Assembly (NCBI GenBank): GCA_002172915.1
Contig: NHBW01000005.1
Span: 140,466-204,465, forward strand
Reading direction: 5' to 3'
Length of the DNA: 64,000 bases
Origin: Hyphomonas sp. TMED17
GTDB lineage: Bacteria; Pseudomonadota; Alphaproteobacteria; Caulobacterales; Hyphomonadaceae
Shown here: positions 35,249-44,395 of the stretch, one piece after another
Layout of the letters: the number at the start of each line of letters is the position of its first letter
Numbering within the stretch: the stretch's first letter is position 1
Translations under genes and position numbers: made by a program
The notes under the pieces: generated by a model
What the model was told of the DNA's origin: nothing
The model's input: the letters and a program-made list of their open reading frames with translations, nothing else
Databases searched by the model: none

Positions 35249-36607
35249 ATGGCGGACCGCGCGGCAATCATACTAGCGGCAGGGCAAGGCACCCGAATGC
35301 AATCTAAACTGCCAAAGGTTTTACATCCTGTTGGCGGGCGGGCGATGCTGGATTGGTTGATTGCGCTGGCCGAAGACCTTGGCTGTCAGCGCATTATTGT
35401 TGTCGCCAGTCCGGGGACGCCAGAGGTCCAGGCACATGTCCGAGATACGCTAGGCGATCAGGCGCTTGTCCTGCAGGAAACGGCACTGGGAACCGGACAC
35501 GCCGTTCGATGTGCCGAGACAGCATTAGCCGGCTTCAAGGGCGATGTTGTGGTGCTTTACGGCGATACGCCGTTGATTCCATCATCTGTTGTCGAGGCAT
35601 TATTCGAGCAGATTTCTAGTACGTCGGAGCTTGGAGTGCTTGGGTTTAATGCCGCAGATCCCGGTGCATATGGCCGGTTGGTGACGGGGTCTGATGGCAT
35701 GCTTCAGGCAATTGTCGAAGCGAAAGAGGCGAGCGCTGATGAACTTGCTATTTCGTTCTGTAATTCAGGTGTCATGGCCGCAAAAGCCGGCTTGCTTTTC
35801 GAGCTTCTGGCGGCTGTCACCAATGACAACGTCAAAGGGGAATATTATCTTACCGATACGGTTGGCCTGGCCCGTGCACGTGGAGCCGCGTGTTGTGCGG
35901 TAAACTGCGAGGAAACCGATGTTCTAGGGGTTAATTCGCGGGTTGAGCTGGCGCAAGCGGAAGCGGCGTTTCAGCAGCGACGCCGTGAGCAGGCCATACG
36001 TGACGGGGTGACGATGATCGCACCTGAAACGGTATTTTTTTCATATGATACCGAGATCCAGACCGACACGTTTATTGAACCGAATGTCGTATTTGGAACC
36101 GGCGTCCGGATAGCTTCGAATGTCAGGATTGGCGCGTTCTCGCATATTCAGCAAGCCGTGATTTCTGAGGATTGCGAAATTGGTCCGTTTGCACGCTTGC
36201 GCCCCGGATCTGTTATGTCAGCAGGGGCAAAAATTGGTAATTTCGTCGAGATGAAGAATACGCAGCTCGGTCCTGGTGCGAAAGCCAACCATTTAGCCTA
36301 TCTGGGCGATAGCGAAATCGGGGCTGAGTCTAATATCGGCGCCGGTACAATATTTTGTAATTATGACGGCTTTAGAAAACACCGGACCATTGTCGGAGCG
36401 GGCGCGTTTGTTGGATCGAATAGTTCGTTGGTCGCACCGGTGCGGATTGGTGATGGGGCGATGATTGGATCCGGTTCGGTGGTAACACAGGATGTTGAGC
36501 CGAATGCGCTGGCGCTTGGGCGGGCGCAGCAAACGGTTAAGTCGGGCTGGGCGAGCAGGTTTCGTGATGCAATGACAGCGATTAAAACTGCCAGGTCGAA
36601 GCGATAG
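35249..36607 (+). CDS. glmU: Bifunctional GlmU: glucosamine-1-P acetyltransferase / UDP-GlcNAc pyrophosphorylase
   Basis: Makes UDP-N-acetylglucosamine for peptidoglycan and lipopolysaccharide. The N-terminal uridylyltransferase has LAAGQGTRMQSKLPKVLHPVGG and LYGDTPLIPSS; the C-terminal half is a left-handed beta helix of hexapeptide repeats (about residues 250-430) with the acetyl-CoA region NLAYLGDSEIG-type segment visible as KANHLAYLGDSEIGAES. The length of 452 residues is normal. AAGGGG precedes the ATG. It is followed after 9 nt by rpiA and then gor, probably one operon. Confidence 0.97.
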   Translation: MADRAAIILAAGQGTRMQSKLPKVLHPVGGRAMLDWLIALAEDLGCQRIIVVASPGTPEVQAHVRDTLGDQALVLQETALGTGHAVRCAETALAGFKGDVVVLYGDTPLIPSSVVEALFEQISSTSELGVLGFNAADPGAYGRLVTGSDGMLQAIVEAKEASADELAISFCNSGVMAAKAGLLFELLAAVTNDNVKGEYYLTDTVGLARARGAACCAVNCEETDVLGVNSRVELAQAEAAFQQRRREQAIRDGVTMIAPETVFFSYDTEIQTDTFIEPNVVFGTGVRIASNVRIGAFSHIQQAVISEDCEIGPFARLRPGSVMSAGAKIGNFVEMKNTQLGPGAKANHLAYLGDSEIGAESNIGAGTIFCNYDGFRKHRTIVGAGAFVGSNSSLVAPVRIGDGAMIGSGSVVTQDVEPNALALGRAQQTVKSGWASRFRDAMTAIKTARSKR

Positions 36608-36616
36608 GGGGGCTGA

Positions 36617-37315
36617 ATGTCGAACGAAACTGAAAAGGAGAACGCCGCGGCGGCTGCCCTTGATTATGTCGAGGACGGTATGACAATCGGGCTGGGCACT
36701 GGCTCGACAGCGAAATATTTTGTCGAGTTTCTGGCTGAGGAGGTTGCCGACCGACTCGTTGTGCGCGGTGTTCCGACGAGTGAGGAGACCCGAAAGCTTG
36801 CGGCCAGCTTGAACATACCACTTGTCGATGTTGATCAGGTCGAACGTATCCACCTCACAGTTGACGGCGCCGATGAGGTCGATCCTCAGGCGCAATTGAT
36901 TAAGGGTGGTGGCGCGGCCTTGTTGCGGGAGAAAATAATCGCGAATGCGAGCGACTTGATGATCGTGATTGCGGATTCGGGGAAGCAAGTTGAAAATCTC
37001 GGAAAATTTCCCTTGCCGGTTGAAGTAACGCCTTTTGCTTACACAATTACGGCCAAGAAAGTATATGATGCGCTTGTCGAGGCCGGTGTTAAAAAGCCGT
37101 TGATCAGTGTCAGGACAGCCAATGACCAGCGCCCAATTGTCACCGATGGTGGCAATTATATTCTTGACTGCAAGTGTGGCCTTATTCCCGACGCGCCATT
37201 GGCGGCGTCCTTGCTGGCAGGTGTGCCGGGCGTTGTCGACCATGGTCTTTTTACAACCCTTTGTCGGATCGCAATTTTCGGGACGGATACGGGCGCGACG
37301 ATACTTGAATACTAA
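36617..37315 (+). CDS. rpiA: Ribose-5-phosphate isomerase A
   Basis: Interconverts ribose-5-phosphate and ribulose-5-phosphate in the pentose phosphate pathway. Signatures are GLGTGSTAKYFVEFL, the catalytic region TVDGADEVDPQAQLIKGGGAALLREKI and VTDGGNYILDC. The 232 residues fit RpiA. The six-G ribosome site overlaps the glmU stop codon, so translation follows glmU closely. gor starts 49 nt downstream; the pentose pathway supplies NADPH used by that enzyme. Confidence 0.96.
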   Translation: MSNETEKENAAAAALDYVEDGMTIGLGTGSTAKYFVEFLAEEVADRLVVRGVPTSEETRKLAASLNIPLVDVDQVERIHLTVDGADEVDPQAQLIKGGGAALLREKIIANASDLMIVIADSGKQVENLGKFPLPVEVTPFAYTITAKKVYDALVEAGVKKPLISVRTANDQRPIVTDGGNYILDCKCGLIPDAPLAASLLAGVPGVVDHGLFTTLCRIAIFGTDTGATILEY

Positions 37316-37364
37316 TTTATGCGTCCGTGGGCGTGACTAATTATGAAATTGAAAGACTATTGCT

Positions 37365-38759
37365 ATGAGCGAAGCAGAATTTGATTTTGATCTATTTGTC
37401 ATTGGCGGTGGTTCCGGCGGTGTTCGTGCTGCAAGAATAGCCGCAACACATGGGGCAAAAGTCGGTTTGGCGGAAGAATACCGTATGGGTGGAACCTGCG
37501 TTATTCGGGGCTGTGTGCCGAAAAAATATATGGTTTATGCCAGCGATTATGGTCACAAGCTGAAAGAGGCCGAGGCCTATGGCTGGAATATCCAGACAGG
37601 CGTCTTTGATTTTCGGACATTTATGCAGCGGATGCATGATGAAGTGAGCCGTTTGTCGGGACTTTATTACAAGGGACAGACCTCGGCTAGTGTCGAGGTG
37701 TTCGAAGATCATGCCGCATTGTTGGGACCGAATTCTATTCATCTGACTAAAACGGGACGGACGGTAACGGCGAAGAAGATATTGATCGCTGTCGGCGGCA
37801 CACCTTGGCATCCGTCAGCTGCCGAAATGCCCGGTGTCGAGTTAACAATTGATTCCAATCAGATATTTGAACTGACCGAACTGCCGAAAAAAATGGTTAT
37901 TGCCGGTGGCGGTTATATTGCCGTCGAATTTGCACATATTTTCGCCGGTCTGGGTGTCGAAACCACACTGATATACCGTGGAGACAAGGTTTTGCGCTCT
38001 TTTGATGAAGACATTCGCGATCAGGTCCAGGCCGGTATCTTGGCCGCCGGTATTAATTTTATTACCGAGACGGTGATTGAACGGGTTGATAAGTCGGCAG
38101 ATGCAGCCTCGCCTTTGCTTGTCACGCTCAGTAATGGCGATGCACTATCTGCCGATACGGTGTTTCTTGCGCTTGGCCGCAAACCTATGACAGACGGCCT
38201 CGGGCTGGGTAAGGCTGGGGTCGAATTGGGCGCAGGCGGTGAGATACGCGTTGATGACTGGTCGCGTACCAATGTGCCTTCAATCTGGGCGGTCGGCGAT
38301 GTCACTGGCCGTGTCGAGCTGACGCCTGTGGCATTGCGGGAAGGGCATGCATTTGCCGATACCGAGTTCGGACAGACCGCATGGAAAATGGTTCATACTG
38401 ACATTGCGACAGCCGTGTTTGTGCAACCCGAAGTTGGCACTGTTGGTCTGACAGAAGCCGAGGCCCGAGAGGCCTATGGCGATGTCGATATTTATAAGAC
38501 CGAGTTCAGGCCAATGAAAAATGCACTGAATGGCAGTGGCGAACGTGTCTTTATGAAGCTGATCGTCAAACCGGCAGATCAAAAAGTGATCGGGGTTCAT
38601 CTGGTCGGTCCCGAGGCTGGCGAGATGATTCAGATGCTGGGGATCTGTGTCAAAGCTGGCCTGACGAAGCAACAATTTGATGAAACGTGTGCCGTACATC
38701 CGACTATGGCCGAAGAGATTGTGACGATGCGCACGAAATGGCAGCCAACAGCCGTTTAA
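37365..38759 (+). CDS. gor: Glutathione-disulfide reductase
   Basis: NADPH-dependent flavoenzyme that keeps glutathione reduced. The FAD motif is VIGGGSGGVRAAR, the redox pair C45/C50 lies in GGTCVIRGCVPKK, the NADPH domain has VIAGGGYIAVEFAHIF, and the C-terminal interface carries the catalytic HPTMAEE (His and Glu). The length of 464 residues is usual. It is last in glmU-rpiA-gor. A 210-nt gap separates it from the convergent erpA gene and holds a 12-nt GC palindrome (38894-38905) but no clear terminator. Confidence 0.95.
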   Translation: MSEAEFDFDLFVIGGGSGGVRAARIAATHGAKVGLAEEYRMGGTCVIRGCVPKKYMVYASDYGHKLKEAEAYGWNIQTGVFDFRTFMQRMHDEVSRLSGLYYKGQTSASVEVFEDHAALLGPNSIHLTKTGRTVTAKKILIAVGGTPWHPSAAEMPGVELTIDSNQIFELTELPKKMVIAGGGYIAVEFAHIFAGLGVETTLIYRGDKVLRSFDEDIRDQVQAGILAAGINFITETVIERVDKSADAASPLLVTLSNGDALSADTVFLALGRKPMTDGLGLGKAGVELGAGGEIRVDDWSRTNVPSIWAVGDVTGRVELTPVALREGHAFADTEFGQTAWKMVHTDIATAVFVQPEVGTVGLTEAEAREAYGDVDIYKTEFRPMKNALNGSGERVFMKLIVKPADQKVIGVHLVGPEAGEMIQMLGICVKAGLTKQQFDETCAVHPTMAEEIVTMRTKWQPTAV

Positions 38760-38969
38760 GCCGGGTCGCTTGTGGCAATTTTCGGCAATGGTGCAACTTG
38801 AAACCAGTCGACGGACTTTTTTGGCTGTAAGAATTTAGTCGTGGTTAAAACAACAGCTTTTATCTCGGGGTGTCCCGGGTAGCCGCGACAAGCTCGGCGC
38901 GCCGATCTGCCAGTTGATTTTAAGTTAAAGGACGTGATGACCCAAAACTATAGCAGCCGGGTATATGCA

Positions 38970-39296
38970 TTAAATCGAGAAGCTGGTGCCGCATCCGCAG
39001 CCAGAAGTTGCATTAGGATTGTTTATCTTGAAGGCTGCGCCGATTAGATCGGTGGAAAAATCAATTTCAGACCCTGCCATGAAGTCCAGACTCATTTGAT
39101 CGATCAGCACAGTTGCGCCGGCCCGCTCCACTTTTAGATCGTCGCTTTGTTCTTCATCGGTCAAATCGAATTTATACGAGAAGCCTGAACAGCCGCCGCC
39201 CTCGACGCTGACGCGTAGAAAACTCATTTCGGGCTGTTTGGCGAGAATCGCATTAATACGATTAGCCGCTGTTTCAGAAAGGGTGATACTGCTCAT
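38970..39296 (-). CDS. erpA: Iron-sulfur cluster insertion protein, A-type carrier
   Basis: A-type iron-sulfur carrier of the HesB/IscA/ErpA family that passes clusters to apoproteins. The three ligand cysteines are C36 (GGGCSGF), C100 and C102 (SGCGCGTSF). At 108 residues it is the right size; ErpA and IscA cannot be parted with certainty by eye. It stands alone, without isc or suf genes. Its ATG (39296-39294) overlaps the divergent dgt ATG (39295-39297) within CATG, so each ribosome site would lie inside the other gene's coding sequence. No good ribosome site is visible for erpA itself. Confidence 0.88.
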   Translation of the reverse strand: MSSITLSETAANRINAILAKQPEMSFLRVSVEGGGCSGFSYKFDLTDEEQSDDLKVERAGATVLIDQMSLDFMAGSEIDFSTDLIGAAFKINNPNATSGCGCGTSFSI

Positions 39297-40497
39297 GCAT
39301 GATAAGATAGTGACTTCTGGCCGCTATGAAAAGAGGGCTGTGTTTGCGACGAATTGGGAAGAGTCACGTGGCCGGGTTTTTGACGAACCCGCATCAATGA
39401 CACGAACACCGTTTCAGCGAGATCGGGACCGTATCATTCATTCTTCGGCGTTTCGGCGTTTGAAGCAGAAAACTCAGGTTTTTGTCGCGCATGAGGGTGA
39501 TCACTTTCGAACCCGGCTCACCCATTCGCTCGAAGTGGCGCAGATTGCCCGCTCGGTGGCGCGGACACTGGGTCTGGATGAAGATCTGGCGGAGACAATG
39601 GCGCTGGCACATGATCTCGGGCATCCGCCTTTCGGTCACGCCGGCGAGGACCAGCTCGATGAATGCATGCAGGATTATGAAGGCTTTGATCATAATGCCC
39701 AGACGCTGCGGTTGGTGACCCGGCTGGAGCAGCGTTATCCTGATTTTGACGGTCTCAACCTGACCTGGGAAACCCTTGAGGGGCTGATCAAGCATAATGG
39801 TCCTTTGCTCCGTTCGGGGCAGTCATTCGACACGCTCCCGGCAGGGTTCCGGGACTATCCGAAGCTGATGGAGCTTGAAATCAGTCAGTATGGCGGGCCT
39901 GAGGCGCAGGTTGTCGCCATAGCCGACGATATTGCCTACAATAATCACGATATTGATGACGGGATATCCGCCGGACTGTTCTCAATTGACGATATGCTTG
40001 ACCTCCCTTTGGTCGGGGACGTCTTCCGTCAGGTCCGCAAAGAGTATCCGGTTCTTGATCGCAGCCGGCTGGTTTTCGAATCCGTGAGGCGGTTGATAGG
40101 GCACTGGATAGATGACCTGACCACGGAGACAAACCGACGGGTCGACAAATTCCGTCCTGAAACCGCCGCAGATGTCCGGGCAATGGAAGAGCCTTTGATC
40201 GGGCTCTCTCAACAGCTTGAGGGCGAGCAGAAGGCACTCAGAGCCTTCCTCTATGAGCGCATGTACAAGCATTATAAGGTCAATCGTATGCGATCTCAGG
40301 GCAAACGCATTCTGAAGGAATTGTTCCAGTTATTTATGGACGAACCGGAAACCTTGCCTGATGTTTATCGCCTTGATGCCACACAAGCGCCACAGAAACG
40401 TCGCGCAAGAATAGTTTGTGACTATCTTGCCGGTATGACAGACAATTATGCTATACAGCTCCATCGCAGCTTATTTAGCATGGAAAGCATGTTATAA
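39295..40497 (+). CDS. dgt: Deoxyguanosinetriphosphate triphosphohydrolase-like protein
   Basis: HD-domain dNTPase of the Dgt family, which hydrolyses dNTPs to nucleoside and triphosphate. The metal ligands are H77 (HSLEVAQ), H106 and D107 (LAHDLGHPPFGHAG), and a later Asp in AIADDIAYNNHDIDDG. From ATG 39295 the protein has 400 residues, the size of the type 2 subfamily (COG0232) usual in alphaproteobacteria. An upstream in-frame extension is open but would read through the start of erpA. AAAGGG lies 12-17 nt before the ATG. It is probably followed in the same transcript by the SPOR gene (73 nt later). Confidence 0.93.
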   Translation: MHDKIVTSGRYEKRAVFATNWEESRGRVFDEPASMTRTPFQRDRDRIIHSSAFRRLKQKTQVFVAHEGDHFRTRLTHSLEVAQIARSVARTLGLDEDLAETMALAHDLGHPPFGHAGEDQLDECMQDYEGFDHNAQTLRLVTRLEQRYPDFDGLNLTWETLEGLIKHNGPLLRSGQSFDTLPAGFRDYPKLMELEISQYGGPEAQVVAIADDIAYNNHDIDDGISAGLFSIDDMLDLPLVGDVFRQVRKEYPVLDRSRLVFESVRRLIGHWIDDLTTETNRRVDKFRPETAADVRAMEEPLIGLSQQLEGEQKALRAFLYERMYKHYKVNRMRSQGKRILKELFQLFMDEPETLPDVYRLDATQAPQKRRARIVCDYLAGMTDNYAIQLHRSLFSMESML

Positions 40498-40570
40498 GCA
40501 GAAAAGAAACTTCAATAGTCGTTAACGAGTAAAGGTCTAATATCGTCTCGTTTTAATAATAGAGGTCGTT

Positions 40571-41398
40571 ATGTCTCCATCATCACCTGAGCCTGACTAT
40601 GATTTCGGACCCTATGAAGAAGAGTACCGCTCATTTGACCGGAACGGCGGCGGGCGAAGCGGTAGCCGGCTGATCCTCTGGCTGCTGGTGCTTGGTATTG
40701 TGCTGATTGTTGCCGGTGTCATTTATAACACCTATCGTCAGGGCGTCCGGACACCGGATAGTCGTCTTCCTGTGTTTTCTGATGGTGACGCGGCGATTAA
40801 GCAGACACCGGAGGAAGCTGGCGGCGCCGAAGTGCCAGGTGTCGACCGGAACTTTTATGGCGTGGTTGACGGGCTTCAGGCGGAACCGGAAAAAGTTATT
40901 GCGGAATCCTCGCCGCGACGACTTGACGAACAAAGTCGGGATTTACCGCCACTTGATGATGGCGCAGAGGATATCGATCCGCCTTCTGTTAAACCGCCAA
41001 CCGTAGCGCAGCCAAGCGACTCATCTGCGTTTGATGCCAATCGCTCCGACCTGGTCTATATGGGCGAGTCGACGAGCCGGAGTGACCGTAATTCAGAACG
41101 CTCAATCCGGTCTTCAAATGTCGGATCGGGTGCGGCTGCACAGGGACGCTTCCAAGTCCAGCTTATTGCCGTCCGGTCGCAGCAGGCGGCTTTAAATGAA
41201 TGGAGCCGTTTAACTGTTCAGGATCCAGCCTTGTTTGCGGATGTCCGCCTCGATGTACAGCGCGCTGATCTTGGCGAACGTGGCGTATTCTACCGCCTGC
41301 GGGTTGGCGATTTCAGCGATCGGGCAGCAGCGGATTCCTATTGTCGTGAAATCAAATTGTCCGGACGTAATTGTATCGTGGTTACGCGGACTGGATGA
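40571..41398 (+). CDS. SPOR domain-containing inner-membrane protein
   Basis: A bitopic cell-division-type protein of 275 residues: a short cytoplasmic N-terminus, one transmembrane helix at about 35-58 (LILWLLVLGIVLIVAGVIY), a long acidic, proline-rich periplasmic linker (about 60-190), and a C-terminal SPOR domain (about 195-275, FQVQLIAVRSQQAALNEWSRL). SPOR domains bind denuded glycan strands at the septum. It overlaps nagZ by 4 nt, which links it to peptidoglycan turnover. It is the FtsN-like or DedD-like kind; the exact one is not clear. Confidence 0.88.
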   Translation: MSPSSPEPDYDFGPYEEEYRSFDRNGGGRSGSRLILWLLVLGIVLIVAGVIYNTYRQGVRTPDSRLPVFSDGDAAIKQTPEEAGGAEVPGVDRNFYGVVDGLQAEPEKVIAESSPRRLDEQSRDLPPLDDGAEDIDPPSVKPPTVAQPSDSSAFDANRSDLVYMGESTSRSDRNSERSIRSSNVGSGAAAQGRFQVQLIAVRSQQAALNEWSRLTVQDPALFADVRLDVQRADLGERGVFYRLRVGDFSDRAAADSYCREIKLSGRNCIVVTRTG

Positions 41399-42444
41399 TG
41401 GGAGTCCGAGCGTGTATCCTCAGCATTTCCGGCCCTGAACTTCTTAAATCTGAGCGCAACTTTCTTAGGCAAGCCAATCCTTGGGGACTTATTTTGATGG
41501 GCCGTTCCTGCGAAAACCGGGAGCAGCTCAAACGCCTGTGTAACGAAATCAGAAACTGCCTTGGATATGATGTTTTGATATTCATTGATCAGGAGGGTGG
41601 GCGCGTTGCGCGCTTGCGGCCGCCGCACTGGCCCGCTTTTCCTCCAGCGGCAGCTTTTGGTGATCTTTACGCTGCAAATAAAGCCGATGGGCTTGAGGCG
41701 GCATATCTCGGCCACCGTTTGATTGCCGATGAATTGCAAGCCATGGGCATTAATGCCGATTGCGCGCCCGTTTGTGATCTGCGCGTCTTGGCAACGCATG
41801 ATGCGATTGGAGACCGTGCCTTCAGCGCGTCAGCTGATGCCGTTAAAGCATTAGCGAAACGCGCTTTAAAAGGGCTTTCGGATGGCGGCGTTCAGGGTTG
41901 TTTGAAGCATATGCCGGGACAGGGACGTGCCGAAGCCGACAGTCATTACGATCTTCCGAAAATCACCACCGATATTGCGGAATTGGATACAGATTTTGAT
42001 ATATTCTCGGAGCTTTCCGGACACGCTTTAATGGGGATGACCGGACATGTGTGCTATGAGGCTATTGCGCCGGGAGAGCCAGCAACCATATCGGATGCGA
42101 TAATTTCGGGGGTCATTCGTCAGCGAATCGGTTTTGATGGTATTCTTATGACGGATGATCTGGGTATGAACGCGCTTGGCGATACACTGGCGGTGCGAGG
42201 GAATCGCGCACTTGCGGCCGGCTGTGATGTGCTGCTGCATTGTTCGGGATTCCTGAAATCACCGGATGATATACTTGCGGAAATGGAATCGGTGGCTGAC
42301 TGTGCAGGTGAACTTGAAGGCGTTTCCTTAGCGCGTGCCAACAAAGTGACAGGCGGGATAGGTCAGCCGGATGAGTTTGATCGCGATGCTAGCCGGCGCC
42401 GTTTTTCTGATTTGATGCATGACCGTATGAACGGAGTGGGGTGA
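41395..42444 (+). CDS. nagZ: Beta-N-acetylhexosaminidase NagZ
   Basis: Family GH3 glycosidase that removes GlcNAc from anhydromuropeptides during peptidoglycan recycling. The general acid His-Asp pair is in the ADSHYDLP loop and the nucleophile is the first Asp of MTDDLGM. The usual KHxPGHG is KHMPGQG here, with His replaced by Gln. At 349 residues it is cytoplasmic with no signal. The ATG at 41395 overlaps the upstream SPOR stop (ATGA); 41398 is an alternative. The scpA start follows the nagZ stop directly. Confidence 0.93.
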   Translation: MMGVRACILSISGPELLKSERNFLRQANPWGLILMGRSCENREQLKRLCNEIRNCLGYDVLIFIDQEGGRVARLRPPHWPAFPPAAAFGDLYAANKADGLEAAYLGHRLIADELQAMGINADCAPVCDLRVLATHDAIGDRAFSASADAVKALAKRALKGLSDGGVQGCLKHMPGQGRAEADSHYDLPKITTDIAELDTDFDIFSELSGHALMGMTGHVCYEAIAPGEPATISDAIISGVIRQRIGFDGILMTDDLGMNALGDTLAVRGNRALAAGCDVLLHCSGFLKSPDDILAEMESVADCAGELEGVSLARANKVTGGIGQPDEFDRDASRRRFSDLMHDRMNGVG

Positions 42445-43263
42445 GTGAGCGAACGCGATGGCAATCTGTTTGGTTTCGAGGAAGTTATTGACGATCTGAA
42501 CGCTTTTTCAGTCGATATTGATGGTTTTGAAGGGCCTTTGCACACGTTGCTTGAGCTGGCCCGTCGTCAAAAGGTCGATCTTTTGCATGTCTCAATTCTC
42601 GAGCTCGCGGCACAATATCTTGAATTCGTCGAAGATGCGCGTGAAAAGCGGATCGATCTGGCGGCAGAGTATTTGCTAATGGCGGCGTGGTTGGCATTTT
42701 TAAAGTCGAAATTGCTTTTACCAAAACCGGCGACGAACCATGATAATCAGGAAGATGGCGACGAAATGGCTGCTCGCCTATCATTTAGACTGAGACGGCT
42801 GGATGCCATGCGGGTGGCCGCAAAGGCGCTTGTTGCGCGTCCGCGTCTTGGATTGAAGGTCTTTGTCCGGGGGGCACCAGTTCAACCTAAAGTTCTGAAG
42901 ACAACTGAATATAATACCTCTTTATATCATCTGATGCAGGCATTCGGAGATATTCGGCAGCGCCAGGTTAAAGTCGCGCCGCATAAAATGGAGCCTCAAT
43001 CGGTTCTTGCGCTTGAAAGTGCCAGAGATGGCCTGCGCAGAATAATCCGGCATCTCGATGAATGGGCCCGGCTGGATGAGCTGGATGGTAAGATCTCAAG
43101 TCTTGATAAGACTATTCCACCGGAATCTGTGCGCGCCAGTTGTTTTGCAGCGGTACTTGAGCTTGCACGGGATGGTGACGTCGATGTTCGTCAGGATCGC
43201 CATTTTGCGCCGGTATATCTACGCGGTAATTCGGAACCGTCACATCGGGAAGACCTAATATGA
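42445..43263 (+). CDS. scpA: Segregation and condensation protein A
   Basis: Kleisin subunit of the bacterial condensin SMC-ScpAB. The N-terminal SMC-contact region reads DIDGFEGPLHTLLELARRQKVDLLHVSI; the C-terminal winged helix holds VRASCFAAVLELARDGDVDVRQD. It has 272 residues. The GTG start follows the nagZ TGA directly (GTGAGTG), with GGAG just upstream. Its stop overlaps the scpB ATG by 4 nt. Confidence 0.95.
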   Translation: MSERDGNLFGFEEVIDDLNAFSVDIDGFEGPLHTLLELARRQKVDLLHVSILELAAQYLEFVEDAREKRIDLAAEYLLMAAWLAFLKSKLLLPKPATNHDNQEDGDEMAARLSFRLRRLDAMRVAAKALVARPRLGLKVFVRGAPVQPKVLKTTEYNTSLYHLMQAFGDIRQRQVKVAPHKMEPQSVLALESARDGLRRIIRHLDEWARLDELDGKISSLDKTIPPESVRASCFAAVLELARDGDVDVRQDRHFAPVYLRGNSEPSHREDLI

Positions 43264-44078
43264 TAAGTTCGAACCACGATAATGAATCTGGCGCTGGTGG
43301 CGATGCAGGGCAGGCTGAAGACCTCATAAGCCGCGCGCCAGAGGGTGTTTCAAATGGTCAGGACGAGGCCGTTACGGGGATGGACAGCCCGGTAATGGAC
43401 GAGGCCACGCATGCGGATATCCTCGCAGATTCAGTTCGACGTGCCGAAGCCATTATATTCGCGGCCGGCGCACCGCTGTCGGCGGCTGAAATAGCTGATG
43501 CGCTTGCGGTTTCGGCGGATGTCGGTGAGGTTTTAATGCATTTGAAGGCATTATATTCCGGGCGCGGTGTTGGCCTCGTCGAAGTCGACGGACGCTGGCG
43601 GTTTCAAACGGCAGAGGATCTCTCTTTTCTGTTCGTCGAACAGCGTCACGAGCAGAAAAAATTGTCACAGGCTGCTTTGGAAACACTCGCAATCATTGCC
43701 TATGCACAGCCGGTGACGCGGGCCGAGATTGAAGCGGTTCGAGGAGTTGCGGTGTCATCGAGTATTGTTGAAACTTTGATGGCGACAGGCTGGGTCCGTT
43801 ATCTTGGCCGTCGTAGAACACCCGGTCGACCATTGACGCTTGGGACGACGGCTAAATTTCTTGAGCATTTTGGATTAGAGGGGCTGGAGACTTTGCCCGG
43901 CCGCGGTGAAATGGATGCTGAGGGCTTGCTGTCTGGTGTAATTCCAGATCCGATTTTGCGATCGGAGGCAACCGATGAGGACACTGGTTCCGATGATGCA
44001 CTCGGCGATGATGGCCATGGCAAGCAGGAATTGTTCGTTACCGATTTTATGGCCGATAGTGGCGAGACAGACGACTAG
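43260..44078 (+). CDS. scpB: Segregation and condensation protein B
   Basis: Partner of ScpA in the SMC condensin. Two winged-helix domains can be seen, with EAIIFAAGAPLSAAEIADAL and LSQAALETLAIIAYAQPVTRAEIEAVRGVAVSS as landmarks. The 272 residues include an acidic N-terminal extension of about 60 and an acidic C-terminal tail of about 50, both probably unstructured and absent from short homologues. It overlaps scpA by 4 nt. A 7-bp hairpin begins in its stop codon. Confidence 0.95.
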   Translation: MISSNHDNESGAGGDAGQAEDLISRAPEGVSNGQDEAVTGMDSPVMDEATHADILADSVRRAEAIIFAAGAPLSAAEIADALAVSADVGEVLMHLKALYSGRGVGLVEVDGRWRFQTAEDLSFLFVEQRHEQKKLSQAALETLAIIAYAQPVTRAEIEAVRGVAVSSSIVETLMATGWVRYLGRRRTPGRPLTLGTTAKFLEHFGLEGLETLPGRGEMDAEGLLSGVIPDPILRSEATDEDTGSDDALGDDGHGKQELFVTDFMADSGETDD

Positions 44079-44105
44079 GCCTTATTTGTCTAAGGCCATT
44101 GTTTA
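44078..44105 (+). terminator. Possible terminator between scpB and tatA
   Basis: GGCCTTA (44078-44084) and TAAGGCC (44091-44097) form a perfect 7-bp stem with loop TTTGTC, followed by ATTGTTTATT. The T-run is interrupted, so termination may be partial. It would separate the scp genes from the tat operon. Confidence 0.45.
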
Positions 44106-44152
44106 TTCTATCGTCTGGAGTTAACAGTCTCGGGAAGTTAGGGAGTTGAATT

Positions 44153-44368
44153 ATGGGCGCTATTGGACCGTTGCAGCTTGTGCTCGTCGCCGTTGTGGCT
44201 TTGCTTCTCTTCGGAGGTCGGGGGCGCATATCATCAATCATGGGTGACATGGCAAAGGGGATCCGGAGCTTTCGGTCGGGTCTTAAGGATGATAGCGCTG
44301 AAGACGTATCGTCCGAAAAAGATGATATGGTTAATATCACCCCGGAAAAAAAGTCAGACGAGACATAA
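44153..44368 (+). CDS. tatA: Twin-arginine translocase subunit TatA
   Basis: Pore-forming subunit for export of folded proteins. One transmembrane helix (about 5-20, GPLQLVLVAVVALLLFGG) is followed by an amphipathic helix (ISSIMGDMAKGIRSFRSGLKD) and a charged tail, all typical, in 71 residues. The usual FG motif after the membrane helix is present. It is first of tatABC, with 27 nt to tatB. Confidence 0.94.
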   Translation: MGAIGPLQLVLVAVVALLLFGGRGRISSIMGDMAKGIRSFRSGLKDDSAEDVSSEKDDMVNITPEKKSDET

Positions 44369-44395
44369 CGTTTAATCTGGCGGAGACCACGAAGC

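Noticed and set aside
36293-37243. A 316-codon open frame antisense to glmU and rpiA
   Set aside because: It is the shadow of two well-recognised genes; the translation is rich in Arg, Asn and His and shows no domain.
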